A stretch of DNA of 64,000 nt from Adiantum capillus-veneris (taxonomy: Eukaryota > Streptophyta > Polypodiopsida > Polypodiales > Pteridaceae). The translations under genes and the position numbers were made by a program. The notes under the pieces are model-generated. The model made no database searches. It saw only the letters and a program-made list of their open reading frames with translations, and was not told where the DNA came from. How positions within the stretch are numbered: position 1 is the first letter of the stretch; each line of letters begins with the position of its first letter. Positions 45,025 through 57,175 of the stretch are shown piece by piece. Location of the stretch: positions 132,331,891 to 132,395,890 of the forward strand of contig CM043947.1 of NCBI GenBank assembly GCA_014529385.2, written 5' to 3'.

Positions 45025-45289
45025 CTAGGAGAGAACTAACAACACAAATGACTGACATTTGATGACTATTCATCTAAAAATTGGATCTTATCATTTGTTT
45101 GCTACACGGTCAGACACTCCAAAGAAGAGAAAGAGAGTTATCAAGTTGACATGGACCACACTAAATGATCCATAGGTTGTCTTGTCAACGAATCCATTCA
45201 AGTATAACATGGCCTCAAAGTATTCAACTGCGTATGAAAGGACGAGCAAGGGAAGAGATGGGAGGCACCCCATATGCTAAAAGACTTCA

Positions 45290-46066
45290 ACATTGTTGTC
45301 TACACGCCACAAAATGCTGAGAGAGCAATCTCTAGACTAGGAGTTGAGGACTTCCTATCAGAGCCGATAGTTTGAGCCGATTATAGGAAAGCTCATGAGT
45401 TGATAACAACTCTCGAGAAGATAAATGAGGAGAAACTGACAACAATACTCACAAAAGCATACGAGGAAAAGGTGACAGTGGAAATAACCCCAGATACGAT
45501 AGCAAAAATCACTAAGTTTTCCAAGGGGAGAGCATGTGAATCCACAAGGCTATGCAGATGAGGATTTCAGTACAATGAAATTTTCAACTTTTTGTAGTAT
45601 CAAAGAAAGAAGGGTCTTGCACCAGCATCTGCATTTTGATAGACAAACCAAGTACACAAAGCCATAACAAAATCTGGCATCAACACTACACAAGGTAGTG
45701 CCACAACACCAACATGTACCTATTGATCTAGCCAAGTGGGAAATTGACCGACTAGTAGCAGTAGCCGAGAAGAAGTAGTGGACAAAGCAATCTGCCATCC
45801 CACACCTAGGGGGAGCTGACTTTTTGACAAAAATAGCAGCCTGTCTTATCGAGGAAAGAGACTCACTGGAAGATGCTCCAGATTTTAATGAATGGGCAGA
45901 AAAGATGCATCAACCCAAGGCTAAGAAGGTAGCAGGACCTTCTACATCAGCAAAAACTACTAGAGTAGAAAAAATAACACAACCTGAATATGTCAGAGAT
46001 AAATGAGCCACTAGCTCCGAGTCAGTAGGATCAAAGACTGAAGAGGAAGAAGTAGAGCTTCACTAA
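45290..46066 (+). pseudogene. Gypsy C Gag-side remnant, domain not recognised
   Basis: Coding-like frames occur, e.g. INEEKLTTILTKAYEEKVTV (about 45424), VPIDLAKWEIDRLVAVAEKK (about 45717) and GADFLTKIAACLIEERDSLE (about 45810), ending with a basic AKKVAGPSTSAKTTR stretch. Stops and frame changes are frequent. Position upstream of RT suggests Gag or a Gag-adjacent protein. Confidence 0.4.
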
Positions 46067-46072
46067 CTAGAT

Positions 46073-46193
46073 CCCACATGACAAATAAGGGGTCATTTGC
46101 CTCCTAAGGCCTACTTACCTCTCTCCATACTTATTTTCACTTAAAACACCATTAACAAATCAGGTGACCTAGAGCTAAAACCGCTCATTGCGT

Positions 46194-46224
<31 letters not shown>

Positions 46225-46262
46225 ACTCAAACGTAACACATTAGACATATATCACAATATAT
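46073..46262 (-). repeat. Antisense fragment of gypsy B-type LTR inside element C
   Basis: The reverse complement (atgagcggttttagctctag ... taagtaggccttaggagg ... acccctta) matches the LTR of B at about 19606-19796. A (CA)n run at 46194-46217 sits where the B LTR has tgtgtgtg. Confidence 0.8.
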
Positions 46263-46289
46263 TTGTCTCAAGAAAAAGAAGAATAAGAA

Positions 46290-47330
46290 ATTCATATCAA
46301 AACTATAAAGGAATATAAGGATATCTTTGCATGGTCATACAAAGATCTCAAAGGGGTGGATCCTGACATTTGTCAACATACAATAACGATGAGAGATGAT
46401 GCCAAGCCAAGCAGACAAAGACCCTACACTTATAATGAGAAATTTACTAAAAAGATTAAAGAGGAGATGGAAAAGCTCAAGAAAGAAGAGTTCATCTATG
46501 AGATTGAATACACAGATTGGATATCCTCTATTGGGATAGTACCTAAGCAAAATAGAAAACTAAGGGTGTGCGTCGACCTAAAAAAGGTGAATACAGACAC
46601 CATTAGGGACAACTATCCTCTTTGTATCACTGAATATGTTCTAGAAAGAGTGGTTTGAAAGGAAGTTAATAGCTTCTAAAATGGATTCTTAGGATATCAT
46701 CAATCGGCCATTGATCCAGACCAACATAAAATAGCTTTTTCTATAGAGTGGGACATATTTTCATATAGAGTCATGCCTTTTGGGTTGACAAATACTCCAA
46801 CAACATTCCAAATGCTCATGAGCCATGCTTTCAAGGAGTATCTTACAAAATTTCTTAGAAGTTTACATGGAAAACCTGTGCATACACTCATGCAAACGAG
46901 TAGATGATTTTGAGCATCTCAAGAAAGTCTTTGAGAAATGCAACCTATATAGGATTTGTTTAAATCCCAAAAAATGTGTATTCATGGTTAGGTAAGGCAA
47001 CATTCTTAGACATGTAGTTTCTAAAAATGGAATTGCATGGATATGGAGAAAGTAGGGGTCATTACAAGAATGCCTAGATATACCAATGTCAAGGAAGTTC
47101 AAGTTTTCATAGAATATTGTGTATATTATCAAAGATTTATGTACATGTATGATGTGATTACCAAACCCATGTATAGCTTGATCACACAATTTATCTTGAT
47201 TGAAGAATGCAAAGGGTCTTTTCAAAAGCTTGAGAAAAATCTATCTTCAACCTCAACCTTGAAAATTACAAACTGGAATAAAGTTTTCATTTACATGTTG
47301 ATGCTTCTAATTTTTCTATTTGTAGTATAT
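46290..47330 (+). pseudogene. Gypsy C reverse transcriptase
   Basis: It opens with a broken FAWSYKDLKGVDPDICQHTI segment, then RQRPYTYNEKFTKKIKEEME, IGIVPKQNRKLRVCVDLKKV and DNYPL (fingers). After a stop at 46656 the palm continues HKIAFSIEWDIFSYRVMPFG and LTNTPTTFQMLMSHAFKEYL. The catalytic Y-x-D-D area (about 46860) is destroyed by a frameshift. VQVFIEYCVYYQRFMYMYD (about 47097) is the thumb equivalent of VQSFMGHYGYY in B. Confidence 0.8.
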
Positions 47331-47740
47331 TAGTGAAACCAAGAGATGGAACCATGGAATTTTCCATCTCTTATGCTAGTAGGCAATTGAATAAAGCTAA
47401 AAAAAATCACGACACAATAGAAAGAGAATGCCTCGAAATGATTTTGGGCTATCAAAAAATTTATATATTACTTATTGACGAATAAGTTTTTGTTCTTTGT
47501 GGATCATTAAAAACTACTCTATCTAGTCAATCAACCATGTAATACAATAGTAAGATGCTTTATCATTATTTTGGAGTTTGAATTTACATTTATTGTGAAG
47601 AAGGGTATCACACACCAAAGGAATGATCACTTATTAAGGAGGACCACCTCAGGTGAACCTCTTAATGGAGTTGATGATGATTTGCTAGATGCTTATCTAT
47701 TCTCTGTAGAGATGATACCAAGATAGTTAGAGGACCCTGC
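47280..47740 (+). pseudogene. Gypsy C RNase H remnant
   Basis: HVDASNFSICSILVKPRDGT (about 47293) carries the first catalytic Asp, then FSISYASRQLNKAKKNHDTI. FFVDH and LLYLVNQPCNT follow in broken frames, and LEFEFTFIVKKGITHQRNDH near 47575 marks the end. Confidence 0.7.
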
Positions 47741-47849
47741 TACTTTAATGACCATATCACAAGTAGATTCATAGATTCCCCTTCTTATAACATCAAAGCT
47801 GATTGAGAAATTGAGTATGTCTCAACTATTAGCATAGAGATTGTATAGA

Positions 47850-48580
47850 AAAAACAAATGTAGAATCCTACTCTTGTGCAAATCCCTGAGGAAAAAGCCA
47901 ACCTATATAAATCAAGTCCATAAAATAGTAATTGGAATCCATTTCCTTAAACACCAAACCATGAGAGGGCTTACATGGTCAGTGGTTTACTAGGAAACTA
48001 TGAAAAGATATGTTCATGTTTATGTAGAACATGCTCTCAATGAAAAAAAAACCCTATACCTCATGCTACTTAATTTCAAATATCCACTGTACCAAAATGG
48101 AGCAAATATTTGGTAGATTACTCCACAAATCAAAGATCTCCTAAATATATACGCAAACACTAGCAGATGACAATTGAAATAGAAGTAAGAAATTACATAA
48201 TGATTGGACAACGATTTTTCCAATGAGGAAAGGATCAACATTTGATACCATGTGCCAATAAAGAAGAATATATCCCTGTCTTAGAGTAAGCACATGTAGG
48301 TCTAGCAAAATGTCATTTTTTCCATGAAACCATAGCTAGAGCAATACTATGGCTAGTATATTGTGGCTCATGCTGTTTGTTGATGCCAAGGAGTTTGTGA
48401 GATGATGTGATGCATGCCAAAGGGATAAGATTTCCACTCGAATGGATAGCATGCCATTACAACTGATGATGGGAGCAAGAACATTTGCAAAGTGGAAAAT
48501 CGACTTTGTTGGTCCTATACAACCACCCACCTACAAATTTCAGGTACAATATATTATGGTGACCACGAACTATTTGACTA
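47850..48580 (+). pseudogene. Gypsy C integrase, N-terminal and first core part
   Basis: CDACQRDKISTRMDSMPLQ near 48409 supplies the zinc-binding Cys pair, and FAKWKIDFVGPIQPPTY near 48490 the first core Asp. VQYIMVTTNYLT ends abruptly at 48580 and resumes as KWTETRAARKN at 50221 after an insertion. Confidence 0.75.
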
Positions 48581-49380
48581 TGTCATAAAATATAAAATCT
48601 AACTTTACCAAATGATTTTCTCATATTAAACTGATCATTTAATATGGGAAGATAAAAGGAGAACAAGAATTAGGATATAGATATGTGCTTCTAGACCTAT
48701 CTCAACAGGGGACCAAAAGGAGAAATGGTTGCATCTCAATAGGGATCCAAAAGGAGATGGTCTACCAAAGAGCAAAGAGCAATGTGCAATAAGTGCTTCT
48801 AGATTTACCTTAGCAAGGTACCAAGAGGAGAGATTGTTATATCTCAATAGGGGTCCAAAAGAAGGTAGTCTATTAAAGAGGAACCTACATATAATGGAGC
48901 TTAAAAGACCTTAAGGTTAGCTTCATTAAAGACCTCCATAAGTTAGTGTTAAAAAGTCCTTTGACCTTAGGCAAGCTAGGACTGACCTTGAGGTGGGAAT
49001 CCTACCCAAGCATGAGGTGCTTATCGGATTGCTACGTGTTTGTGAGAACCTTGCCCAAAGCTTGAGGTGATTTTTATGCTTAAATGAATAAGGTTCTTGA
49101 AGTGTTCAATTCAAAGATAAACTCTCAAGAGGCATAAACGGTTTCATGCTTGAAAGACTAGGTGCTTGAAGTGTTCAATTCAAACAAAATGACTTAGGAA
49201 GCATAAAAGACACATGTTAAGATATCCTCCACATGTGGCCCTCATGATGTGCTTAAATCCTATTGGATAGGCTTTAAAGGGGTTCAATGAGAATTTAGAT
49301 ACATAAAAATAAATAATTAAGTTCTTTCTCTCAAAGAGGAAAAAGAGTACACATGTCCAAATGATATAATTAAGTAATAC

Positions 49381-49452
<72 letters not shown>

Positions 49453-49491
49453 GACCAAACTTGAGAGGGGGTATACTCTCCCCCCCCCCCC

Positions 49492-49534
<43 letters not shown>

Positions 49535-50217
49535 TGTCTCATTGTGTGGAGTGCAAAGTGCAAGAGGTCCATCTCCTTCTCCAAGCTTGTTGAGAAGTGG
49601 AAAGCCTACACCAACACTCTTGGCTATGGAATGCAAATCCAACCAAGAGCCATGATTCAATGCTTAAGCCTTCCATCTTCTTCATCTTCATTACTATGCT
49701 ATTATGCTATGCTAAGCAAGAAGAGCAATCATAAGTGAGGAACCATTTCTTTCTCCTATGGATGATTCTTCTTCCTCTTCCCTACCCTCATTCCTGGATA
49801 GCTCTCTCCACCTTCGAAGATGTTTGAGGCCTTGAGACTGAGGCTTGGGATAGTTAATGCTTTTTGAAAAGTTTATGTTATGATCGTGATGCATGAAGCT
49901 TTCCATCTTCATAGCATCACCAAGGTCACAAGGAGCACAAAGATTGTCTTGTACCAAGTCTCTCTTGATGGGAGAATCTATAATACACTGATGCCTTTTG
50001 GAGAGGGGACCGCTGGCTCCAAGTAAATCCGGTCCTCAACTATTGTCATGTTCTCCAATACTCTCTCTCTCTTGCAAAAATATTGTTCATGCCAAGTTAG
50101 TTAAGTACTATGCTACCATAAATTAAGTTCTCCCTCTATGTTCTCAAAGTAATCTCACAAAAATGATTACTCTAATTCTCTTAATTCCTCTATTCTCAAA
50201 GTGGAAATTTCCATTAC
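48581..50217. mobile_element. 1.6-kb non-coding insertion splitting the integrase of C (repeat R1, copy a)
   Basis: The integrase frame reads NYLT before it and KWTE after it. Flanks gacta (48576-48580) and gtcta (50218-50222) could be a worn 5-bp target duplication. The inserted DNA begins TGTCATAAAA. It has a 108-bp imperfect duplication at 48683-48898, a (CA)n / C15 / (CA)n block (49382-49532), and a 3' half homologous to 61610-62490. No protein-coding frame is recognised. It could be a solo LTR or a non-autonomous element. Confidence 0.6.
49382..49532. repeat. (CA)n - unique - C15 - (CA)n compound microsatellite
   Basis: (AC)n runs at 49382-49448 and 49495-49532 flank 31 bp of unique sequence and a C15 run (49480-49494). 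Confidence 0.95.
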
Positions 50218-50990
50218 GTCTAAGTGGACTGAAACAAGAGCCGCTAGGAAGAATGTTGCATGAGCTATGGATGCATTCCTCAAGGAATGTGTTTTCACAA
50301 GATACAAACTTTCAATTGAGCTTGTGAGCGACCGAGGTACTTATTTTCTTAATGGGGTAATAGATTGCTTGATAAATGAGTTTATGGTTATCCATAACAA
50401 ATCTACACCATATCATCCTCAAGATAATGGCCAAGTAGACCATATGTACAAAATCCTTAGCTTGGTGATTACAAAGATTGTAAGATCTAGACTCACAAAT
50501 TGAATCTTCATTTAGCTCTTTGGGCTTATAGAGTTTTGTACAAATAGATTTGAATGCTACACCTTTTGATTTGGCCTATGGACTATATGTATTACTTCCC
50601 ATAGAATTTCTACTTTTAACACTCTGAGTTGCAAACGAGCTAGAGTGGACATGTCACAAACTATCTAATTGTTTAGAAAACCTTGAACAATTAGATGAGC
50701 TAAGGCTTGTAGTCATTTCACACATCTATGCTTATAGAAAGAAACAAAAACAATTTTGTGACTCTCATCTATTAACAAAAATCTTCAAACAAGGAGATTG
50801 TGTGTTGGTATATTCCTTAAACATCTTACTCCAAAGTTTAAGAAAAAGGGGCATGGTTCTTTTGTGTTTGAAAATGTCTCATCTAGTGGGGGATGTTAAG
50901 GCATGTTAGATGGAGAAGTCATGGAGAACTAGATAAGTAATTGTTGTTTACGTAAATATAATCTACCACTAACCAATGAGCCACTAGAAT
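50218..50990 (+). pseudogene. Gypsy C integrase, second core part and C-terminus
   Basis: KWTETRAARKN, then IELVSDRGTYFLNGVIDCLI with the second core Asp (about 50310), YHPQDNGQVDHMYKILSL where the core Glu is replaced by Asp/His context (about 50420), and the C-terminal KFKKKGHGSFVFENVSSSG (about 50832). Many stops follow 50503. Confidence 0.75.
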
Positions 50991-51970
50991 GAATACATAC
51001 AACAAAGGAATGTAGGATCAAGTGTTAATGGATCATTGATGAAGCTCACATTACGGTATTGAAGAGAAAAGAAACAATATGATTGGACCACAAACCAGTG
51101 CCAATCATTGTAGATTCAAGCTCTATAGTTTACTCAAGTAGAAATAGATGATGAATGGATAGATGGATTTGACATGAGACTTACGATGACCTTGGAAGGT
51201 GGAATCAAATCAATGCCTTAGCAAATATAGGTTCCAGGATCATGAGACTCACAATGATGACCTTGAAAGGGATCAAAATCAATGCCTTGGTGCATACATG
51301 TGCTAGGATCAATGCTATTAACTACTCCACATACAAGAAAGCCACTACATAACCCTTGGAGTTTTATCGAGCCAAAGTGAAAGCTTGTCACAAGGAATCC
51401 ACTCCAACTTAGGTACATGATTAACATCAACCTTCTAGTACATGGACTTCCCTATTCATACACTTTTATCCGCATTTCATAAAAACATACGAATGAAGAC
51501 ATGGTATTGGGAGTTCATTGGATAAGGACATATGAAGCAGTTCAAAATTGGGACACTAAGGTCTTGGAACTCTCTCTTAAGGGTAGACAACTGAAAGTAC
51601 CATTTGTCTATAGTAAAGAGGAATGGAAAGCTGAACTATGAGCTTCCAAGTCAGCCAAAGCATGTACACCTAGAACACATGGATATCCACATCTCAATGC
51701 ATGTAACAAGATTTACCCTCATTAGATAGGCATGCAAGGAACCATACATTATTGGGTATCAAAATCTCAAATTAAATCAAATTTTATATAGATTTGGGTG
51801 CCTAAAATTCATTACCATAGCAACCAAGCTACATAAAATCTTGAGATCCCACCATCTACTACAAAGAACATGCAAAAAGTGCAACCAGGTGCGACCAGAT
51901 GGGTATGGAAGCCAAAGAACAGGACAATGGAGAGAGCACCAATCAAATCATCTCTTAAATGGGTGACAAA
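50991..51970 (+). pseudogene. Gypsy C post-integrase region with W-x-P-K motifs
   Basis: WIIDEAHITVLKRKE (about 51025) resembles the WIAKEAQEEDKEK linker found after the integrase end in the inverted segment of B. PVPIIVDSSSIVYSS (about 51090) sits where that segment has its DTGA motif; this identity is a guess. Further on, in one frame with stops, come HYWVSKSQIKSN (about 51750), IWVPKIHYHSNQ (about 51793), RWVWKPKNRT (about 51899) and LKWVTNLQ (about 51956). Confidence 0.45.
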
Positions 51971-53000
51971 TCTTCAACAACTAAAGATTCAATAGAAACC
52001 ATTGATATATCACTCAACCAACTGATAGACAAAACCATGATAGCTGTTCGCAATTGACTATAAAGGGATGCACTCAATTGCACTCAAGAGGAACCAACGA
52101 TATATCACTCAACCATGATGGAAAGCCCAAATGAGGCTCACCATGCCTTAATTTTGCAATAAAAACTCAAAAAATGGAGTTTAAATGATGAAAGTTACAA
52201 AAGGAAAGTAGGATTCATGAATTATTGGGACTAATCAAGAGGTATGAGAGAAATTGAGTTATGGGGTCCATATATGTATATACTAGGTAGACCAAAAATA
52301 GTTTCATTTGTACTTGTCACCTGTAAAGAGAGCTCTCAGAGGCCTTTTTCTATGCACATTTACAAGTTTCTACTAGACTTTATAGTGCAGACTCTCACAC
52401 GAGATATGAGGGGTGAGTTCCTAACCTACTAACGAACTTGTTTTATTGCAGATTCATCAAATGGATTGTCCAGAAAACCCCTAGGTCATTGGGGAATCTT
52501 CAGGGTAGAAAGATGCAAAAATGACCATAACGACCGCTCTAGTGCACCAAATTCAACCAAACTTGAATGGAGCTATAGCATAGACCTATAAACACTCCTA
52601 TAAGCTTATATGACCATTTGATTAGGGTTCAAGGGGATCTATAGATAATAATCTCAAATTCTTTAGTGTCAAAACTAGATTCTAACTTCACAATGGGCTT
52701 CTACATGGAGTATATAGGCAATGTATCTGTTAGGAGCTTGGGAAGAGATTAGTCGATGCCTATGGCATTAGAAAATGGCTCAGAGGTGTGCAAATCATCA
52801 TTTGGACCTACAACCACAAATTGAGTCCAAAGTGATTCAAATTTCATAGGGTAGAATATCAATATGACCTATAGGACAAGCCATGCACTTCAAAGTGAGA
52901 AGAGTCACCACTATCAAGAGTCAAAGGTAAAACTATAGATAACAAAGAGCAAAGTGGGAGAATGCATCTCCAATAATCAAATTCAAGATCAAAAGAGTGT
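51971..53000 (+). other. 3' tail of element C, no gene
   Basis: No domain and no LTR recognised. Phrases such as agataataatctcaaattc near 52645 and gagtccaaagtgattcaaatt near 52814 recall the units of the array at 13960-15060 in element A, suggesting a related repeat region. Confidence 0.35.
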
Positions 53001-53856
53001 TCCAAGTAGAGTAGGTCTTATAATGGATTTGGTTGAGCTTGTACTGTGCACATGGGGGTTGTCTCAAGACTATGAACATAGTGGGGTTGCTTGCATGTCT
53101 TTGGTTGCTTGGCCTATGCTTTAAAAACTAGTGCTTGCAAAGCAACACACAAAAAAAAAGACCAAGTTGCAAAGTGTATTTAAACAATAAAATGTAAAAA
53201 AATTTAAGATTTTCTCATATGATAGTCTCGTTAAATTTTTTTGGAAAAAAATATAGCTAAATCTTGTATTGAAGAGACCAGGCAACACTAGATGATGCTT
53301 CATGAACAAAAGAGACACCTCTAATGTTAGATGGTTAGTTCCTGCACAAAAGGTAGAATACATGAAATGCTATTCATGATAAGATGCTCAAAGTATAATA
53401 TAAATTTGGCGTTTAATATTATGCTCATGAGCTTATACATATTCAAATCTTAAGCAAGTATTGGGTACCAATCCTATTAAAGCAAAAAATGAAAAGAATC
53501 AAAGGAGATACGGGCAATGTGGGAGTCAGATCGACGGGGGAGGTAAGGCGAGGCAGGCAGATGGCATAGTGGCGCAGGTTGGCATCGCACGAAGCCAGAA
53601 GCGACACCAAAAACTTGGGAGCAGGTGGAGGTTGAGGCTGCAAGGGAGGTGATCGGAGTAGTCGAGAGGAAGGTTGGCGAATGAGCGTGTAGGGGACGAC
53701 ACAAGCTAGGTGGAGGAGCAGCTCTTTTTTTAAAAATATGCAAAGGAAATTTTTTCACAGCTGTGACAGCTGCGCCATTGGTTACTGCAAAACAGGGGTC
53801 GAGACAATGTCTGATCCATGCAGGTTCAAATTCCATCACAGTTTTGGCTTGACGTC

Positions 53857-53860
<4 letters not shown>
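53001..53860. other. Gene-free stretch
   Basis: AT-rich to about 53450, then more GC-rich (53500-53720). Open frames lack recognisable domains. A B-box-like ggttcaaattcc occurs at 53823 without a convincing partner. Confidence 0.4.
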
Positions 53861-53916
<56 letters not shown>

Positions 53917-54056
53917 ATATCTCAAGATTCTGGGGAATACAATAAAGAACTTGCCAAGCTGTATGTTCTTACAATTCTAGAAGGATTTATTTGGCTCGAA
54001 TTTGGGAAGGTGCTCGTCGAATAATAAACGAAAAGGGAAAGGGAAAAGGAGGGGGG

Positions 54057-54088
<32 letters not shown>
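53861..54088. repeat. (GA)27 tract and G31 tract
   Basis: (GA)n at 53861-53914 and a G-run at 54050-54088 interrupted once at 54057. Both generate spurious low-complexity frames (Glu/Arg, Gly, Pro). Confidence 0.95.
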
Positions 54089-54089
<1 letters not shown>

Positions 54090-54183
54090 AGGAGGCGGCA
54101 AATAAGGCACACAGGTGTAGAGCAAGGTGGGGATTACATTTTTTTTCTCGTTTGGCATCGCTTTGAGGGCACCACAACGTTCA

Positions 54184-54260
54184 TGGCGGAGTGGCTTAGA
54201 CCATTTGATACACTTGTAATGTATTCGTCTCTGAGGTTCGAGCTTTGTGGTAGATTTTTT
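54184..54260 (+). other. tRNA-like sequence with Pol III A and B boxes (tRNA relic or SINE head)
   Basis: TGGCGGAGTGG at 54184-54194 matches the A-box consensus TGGCNNAGTGG, and GGTTCGAG at 54235-54242 matches the start of the B box, 40 bp later. Between them ATACA-CTTGTAA-TGTAT can form a 5-bp anticodon stem with a 7-base loop (anticodon TGT). A T7 run at 54254-54260 could terminate Pol III. The acceptor and T stems do not pair well, so it is not a functional tRNA gene. Confidence 0.4.
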
Positions 54261-55422
54261 TCGACCGAGGATGCTACATTGTGCTTTGGATTGGTATGGA
54301 GTTTAGAGGTGGGATCTTGTAAGATTCCACGTAATATTGCTATAAATTCTATGAAATGTTTGATCTTTAAGTGGATCTTTTAACAAATTCACAAGCTCTT
54401 AGGAGTTACATAGTGATTCCTATTCAACTCATCTTCATGAGATGGGACTTTTAAATTTTATAAGCATGAGCTTGCCCATCCTTAGTTGATCAAGTGTGTC
54501 GTAAAGTATGATATAAAACACAGGGAAACCCAATTGATGTGTGCATGTGAATAAGATCAAGATTAATTGTTTTCCATTCTTGTGATTGCACTGTGCTTTC
54601 TCTTGTAGTATGGCACACAAATTATATTTAAAAAAGGAATTCATTATCTAAGTTCACTATCATGACCTCTCACAATACCTACTCAAAGTTTCTTTATCAA
54701 CAATCTTAAACCTAGAATGTTATTGCTTTGGTGGCATGCAATTACATTTTAAACAATAACATCCATATACATCACTGATGTAGGATTGAAAGGTCTTGAA
54801 AGCACACCTTATTACTTAAGGATATGCTAAGGGACGTGTATACATGTGTACGGTAGCTTGCATAAAGAAATGAAGCACTAAATGCACAAATGTATGGCAA
54901 TTAAAAACATGCTCTAAAACATGAGATAATTCTGAGGTGCCATGTTTTTAATTAAAGTGAACTTATACTCTAGAATATGCTACTAGAAGATAAAATAGTC
55001 ATAGTCCTAAGGTGCCATTTTATTAAATTAAATTGAGATAATATACTTTTCATTGTTTTTCTCTTAGCCGCACTGTCCACACATCGTTTAAGCGCCCACC
55101 ATGCATGGTTTAAGTGCGTTATTGAGAAATGAGAACTCTTTCATTTTGGTTTTTTACATTCTTGTGATGTTGTTTTAAGACCACATGTTGCTAACACATT
55201 CGTGGCTCGTGCGGAGAGCGGATTATCTTGTAATTTTTTGGTTTTATCTAATACAATCACCAACATATTGTGGGTTTGGCTAAAAAAGATAAAGACCACA
55301 TGTTGCTAAAGATTGATTAATAGAGACTATAAATTAAATCTTCTCAAGGTTGGGGTAGATTTGGATAACAAAAGGTATATATAGAAAAAAAAAAGGGAAT
55401 TGACACACCACACTAGTCTTTG

Positions 55423-55543
55423 GGTTCTATTATAACTTTGCTTAGGAAAAACTAAATTAAAAGTGTAGGTTTGCAAACCCTTGGTTCTATTATAACTTTT
55501 GCTTAGGGAATACTAAATTAAAAGTGTGGGTTTGCAAACCCTT
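55423..55543 (+). repeat. 60-bp tandem duplication
   Basis: Units at 55423 and 55483 (ggttctattataacttt-gcttagg ... gtttgcaaaccctt) differ at a few positions. Confidence 0.9.
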
Positions 55544-57139
55544 TAAAAATCATGTAAAAATTTGGTTGGATTTTGATGACTAGACAATCATCTCATACTT
55601 CACTATATAATAATGTTGGGTGCTTACTTGATGATGCATATAAATCATGTTGCTTTGGTAGTTATATAACTGATGTGGTCTCTTCAAAGGACATGGATAG
55701 GGGCACCTAAAGGCAATCATGTGTAGAAACTCCAACATGTAGCATCTTTGAATTTTCAAATGATTTCTTTTATTTTTTTTAGAAGAGAAAAAAAAAGTCC
55801 TTGATGCTCATGAAAAGTAAAGCTTGTTGACCAAACACCCTAGGTCTTTATTCACCTTTATAATGAGCTCTAAGTGGAGGATCACATGAAAAGCTCCCAA
55901 AGGTAGGTAGGTTTTGGTGCTTCACATACACACATATATATATTGTTGTTTGCTAACTTATAAGCCGGATATTTTAGGTGGAAATCTAAGGATATGTGCT
56001 TAAACAAGTTAAAGAGCATCTAGTGCTCTGTGCATAATGTGCTTGCACGCTTCTTTTGGATACGACAAAAAGCGGTGAGTAGTTTCAATTTTTTGAAGCC
56101 ATGTGTAAGAGAAGATTGTGTTGCACATTATATAGTTTAAAGTTGAAAGTGTTGTGAAGTATTTAAAAAATAAAAAAAAATTTAAAAAATAAATTGGATT
56201 GGTGAAAGACATTATTTTTTGAGAAAATATTTAGAAATTTAGTATTCAATGAGGTGCTCAAAATGTGACACGTCTCATGCATGGAAGTGAATCAAGAGAA
56301 AGGGAATTGGCTTAATGAATAGCTTGTCCTATCCACATTTTACATTCTTGAAGTCCATGGGCCCTCAACAAGGGTATGTGAGCATTGTGAAGTGTAAAAC
56401 CTTTTGTATGAATTATGTGAAGAAGGCTTGATATCTATAGGCTTGTTTGAAGTGGCCAATTTTTGTACCTTTCCTTGGGAAAGTGCCCATTTGGCAATAA
56501 TTTTTGAGGGCTATTTACCAAGGCTAATGAATATATCTATACTTTGAAAGCTTTTCAAAAGGAGTTCTTTACCTTTGCAAAACACTATCATCCTAGAAAC
56601 TCTAAAAGAATGTACTCTTTTCCTATGGGAAAGTGGAGAACCCATTAAAGCCAATTGTTGTAAGTATGTGTGTGTATAGAAAAGCTCCATGCAACTTGGA
56701 ATGGGCCATAAAGAATATATTCTTCAAAATTATTCTCTTGGTTGAAAATGTGAATGTAAGAAAGACTAACATGGCCCCTTACAAGTTGTAATAATGCCTT
56801 AGGATTTGAACCTTGCTTATTTTATTCCCAAAGGATGTGGGTGTATTCTCAAAAAAGTAGTAGAAAGTATTCAATCCTAATTATAATGTGAATGTACCTC
56901 TCTTTTTAATCCAAAGCTCCCTAATGCCAAAGAATCAAAGTGAGAATCAAGTTAAAATATCGAATGGCTTGAGATGGGACAATCTAGTTTCACATTGAGA
57001 GGTGAAAAAATGCGACGTTTTATGTTCTTTCGCATGGGTCGTGTGAAAAGCTCGCATGATTTAATGTAATCGAGGGGTGAAAGATATAATGCTTTATGTT
57101 TTTCTCTCTTATAACTTGTGTTGAAAGCCTACATGATCT

Positions 57140-57141
<2 letters not shown>

Positions 57142-57172
<31 letters not shown>
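57142..57172. repeat. (CT)n microsatellite
   Basis: Uninterrupted CT dinucleotides. Confidence 0.95.

Positions 57173-57175
<3 letters not shown>

Larger units (their letters stand above)
36643..52990 (+). mobile_element. Gypsy element C, interrupted by D and a second insertion
   Basis: Leader with periodic motif (to 38942), a Gag-side remnant (45290-46066), RT (46300 on), RNase H (about 47290), and integrase split in two (48240-48580 and 50218-50960), followed by a W-x-P-K region near 51650-51930. Sequence motifs are shared with B throughout (FAWSYKDLKGVD..ICQHTI, PYTYN). Clear own LTRs were not found, so both outer limits are approximate. Confidence 0.55.

Noticed and set aside
49180-49660. 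Cys-Val and Thr-His repeat proteins
   Set aside because: Translations of (CA)n/(GT)n and poly-C runs.
53760-53840. Second tRNA-like sequence, with ggttcaaattcc resembling a B box
   Set aside because: No A box at suitable distance and the T stem does not pair.
53921-54180. Poly-Gly and poly-Pro proteins
   Set aside because: Translations of the G31 run.
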